Assembly (NCBI GenBank): GCA_937911445.1
Contig: CALDQY010000076.1
Location: 1 to 5,180 of the forward strand
Length of the DNA: 5,180 bases
Reading direction: 5' to 3'
Source: an uncultured Rhodobiaceae bacterium
GTDB taxonomy: Archaea > Thermoplasmatota > Poseidoniia > Poseidoniales > Poseidoniaceae
The translations under genes and the position numbers were made by a program. The notes under the pieces are model-generated. The model did not search any database, was not told the origin of the DNA, and was given only the letters and a program-made list of their open reading frames with translations. Of the stretch, positions 5,163 through 5,180 are shown in pieces. The stretch's first letter is position 1. Every line of letters starts with the position of its first letter.

Positions 5163-5180
5163 ATGAACGATTCGAGTGGA
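5163..5180 (+). CDS. Start of an unidentified gene, 3' truncated by the window
   Basis: Only the first six codons (MNDSSG) are present. The call rests on the strong ribosome binding site with the window's typical 7-nt spacing and on the open frame to the edge. The product cannot be named. The long upstream region with inverted repeats suggests that its expression is controlled. Confidence 0.6.

Noticed and set aside
1..5180. CRISPR arrays, insertion sequences, integrase sites at tRNA-Val
   Set aside because: No spaced direct repeats, transposase or integrase fragments, terminal repeats, or duplicated tRNA 3' end are visible in the window.

Overview
The window looks like a piece of an archaeal chromosome, most likely a Thermoplasmatota / marine group II (Poseidoniales) type genome. 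The reasons are a DUF835-family protein and a DUF5679-like mini zinc-ribbon protein (both mainly archaeal families), a large protein joining CPxCG zinc ribbons to EF-hands, AT-rich TATA-like boxes about 25-30 nt before predicted transcription starts, GAGG-type ribosome binding sites with a regular 7-nt spacing, and a tRNA gene with the standard archaeal layout. The lineage is an inference from gene content; no phylogenetic marker is present.

Layout. (1) Positions 2-1189 (+) hold the C-terminal three quarters of an MIO-dependent aromatic amino acid ammonia-lyase, probably histidine ammonia-lyase (HutH); its start lies outside the window. (2) Positions 1181-2038 (-) hold a DUF835 protein that converges on hutH, and the two coding regions overlap by 9 bp. 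(3) Positions 2039-2147 are a compact divergent promoter region. (4) Positions 2148-4151 (+) encode a 667-residue acidic membrane protein: two zinc ribbons, five EF-hand calcium loops, a long acidic linker, two membrane helices around a loop with a Cys pair, and an SH3/KOW-like C-terminus. (5) Two bases later, 4154-4510 (+) encodes a 118-residue zinc-ribbon protein, very likely in the same operon, closed by a T6 tract. (6) Positions 4568-4643 (-) are tRNA-Val(GAC) with an encoded CCA end and its own TATA-like box. (7) Positions 4701-4853 (-) encode a 50-residue zinc-ribbon protein. (8) Positions 4854-5162 are a roughly 310-bp noncoding stretch with an origin-box-like motif, a 14-codon mini-ORF, a perfect 9-bp inverted repeat and a second overlapping hairpin. 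(9) A new gene starts at 5163 behind a strong ribosome binding site and runs off the window.

The most interesting unit is the two-gene pair at 2148-4510. A membrane-anchored, zinc-ribbon-bearing, multi-EF-hand protein is co-transcribed with a small protein carrying the same style of zinc ribbon, and it is divergent from a DUF835 gene. This could be a calcium-responsive membrane scaffold, but no enzymatic function can be read from the sequence. The noncoding stretch before 5163 is the second place worth attention.
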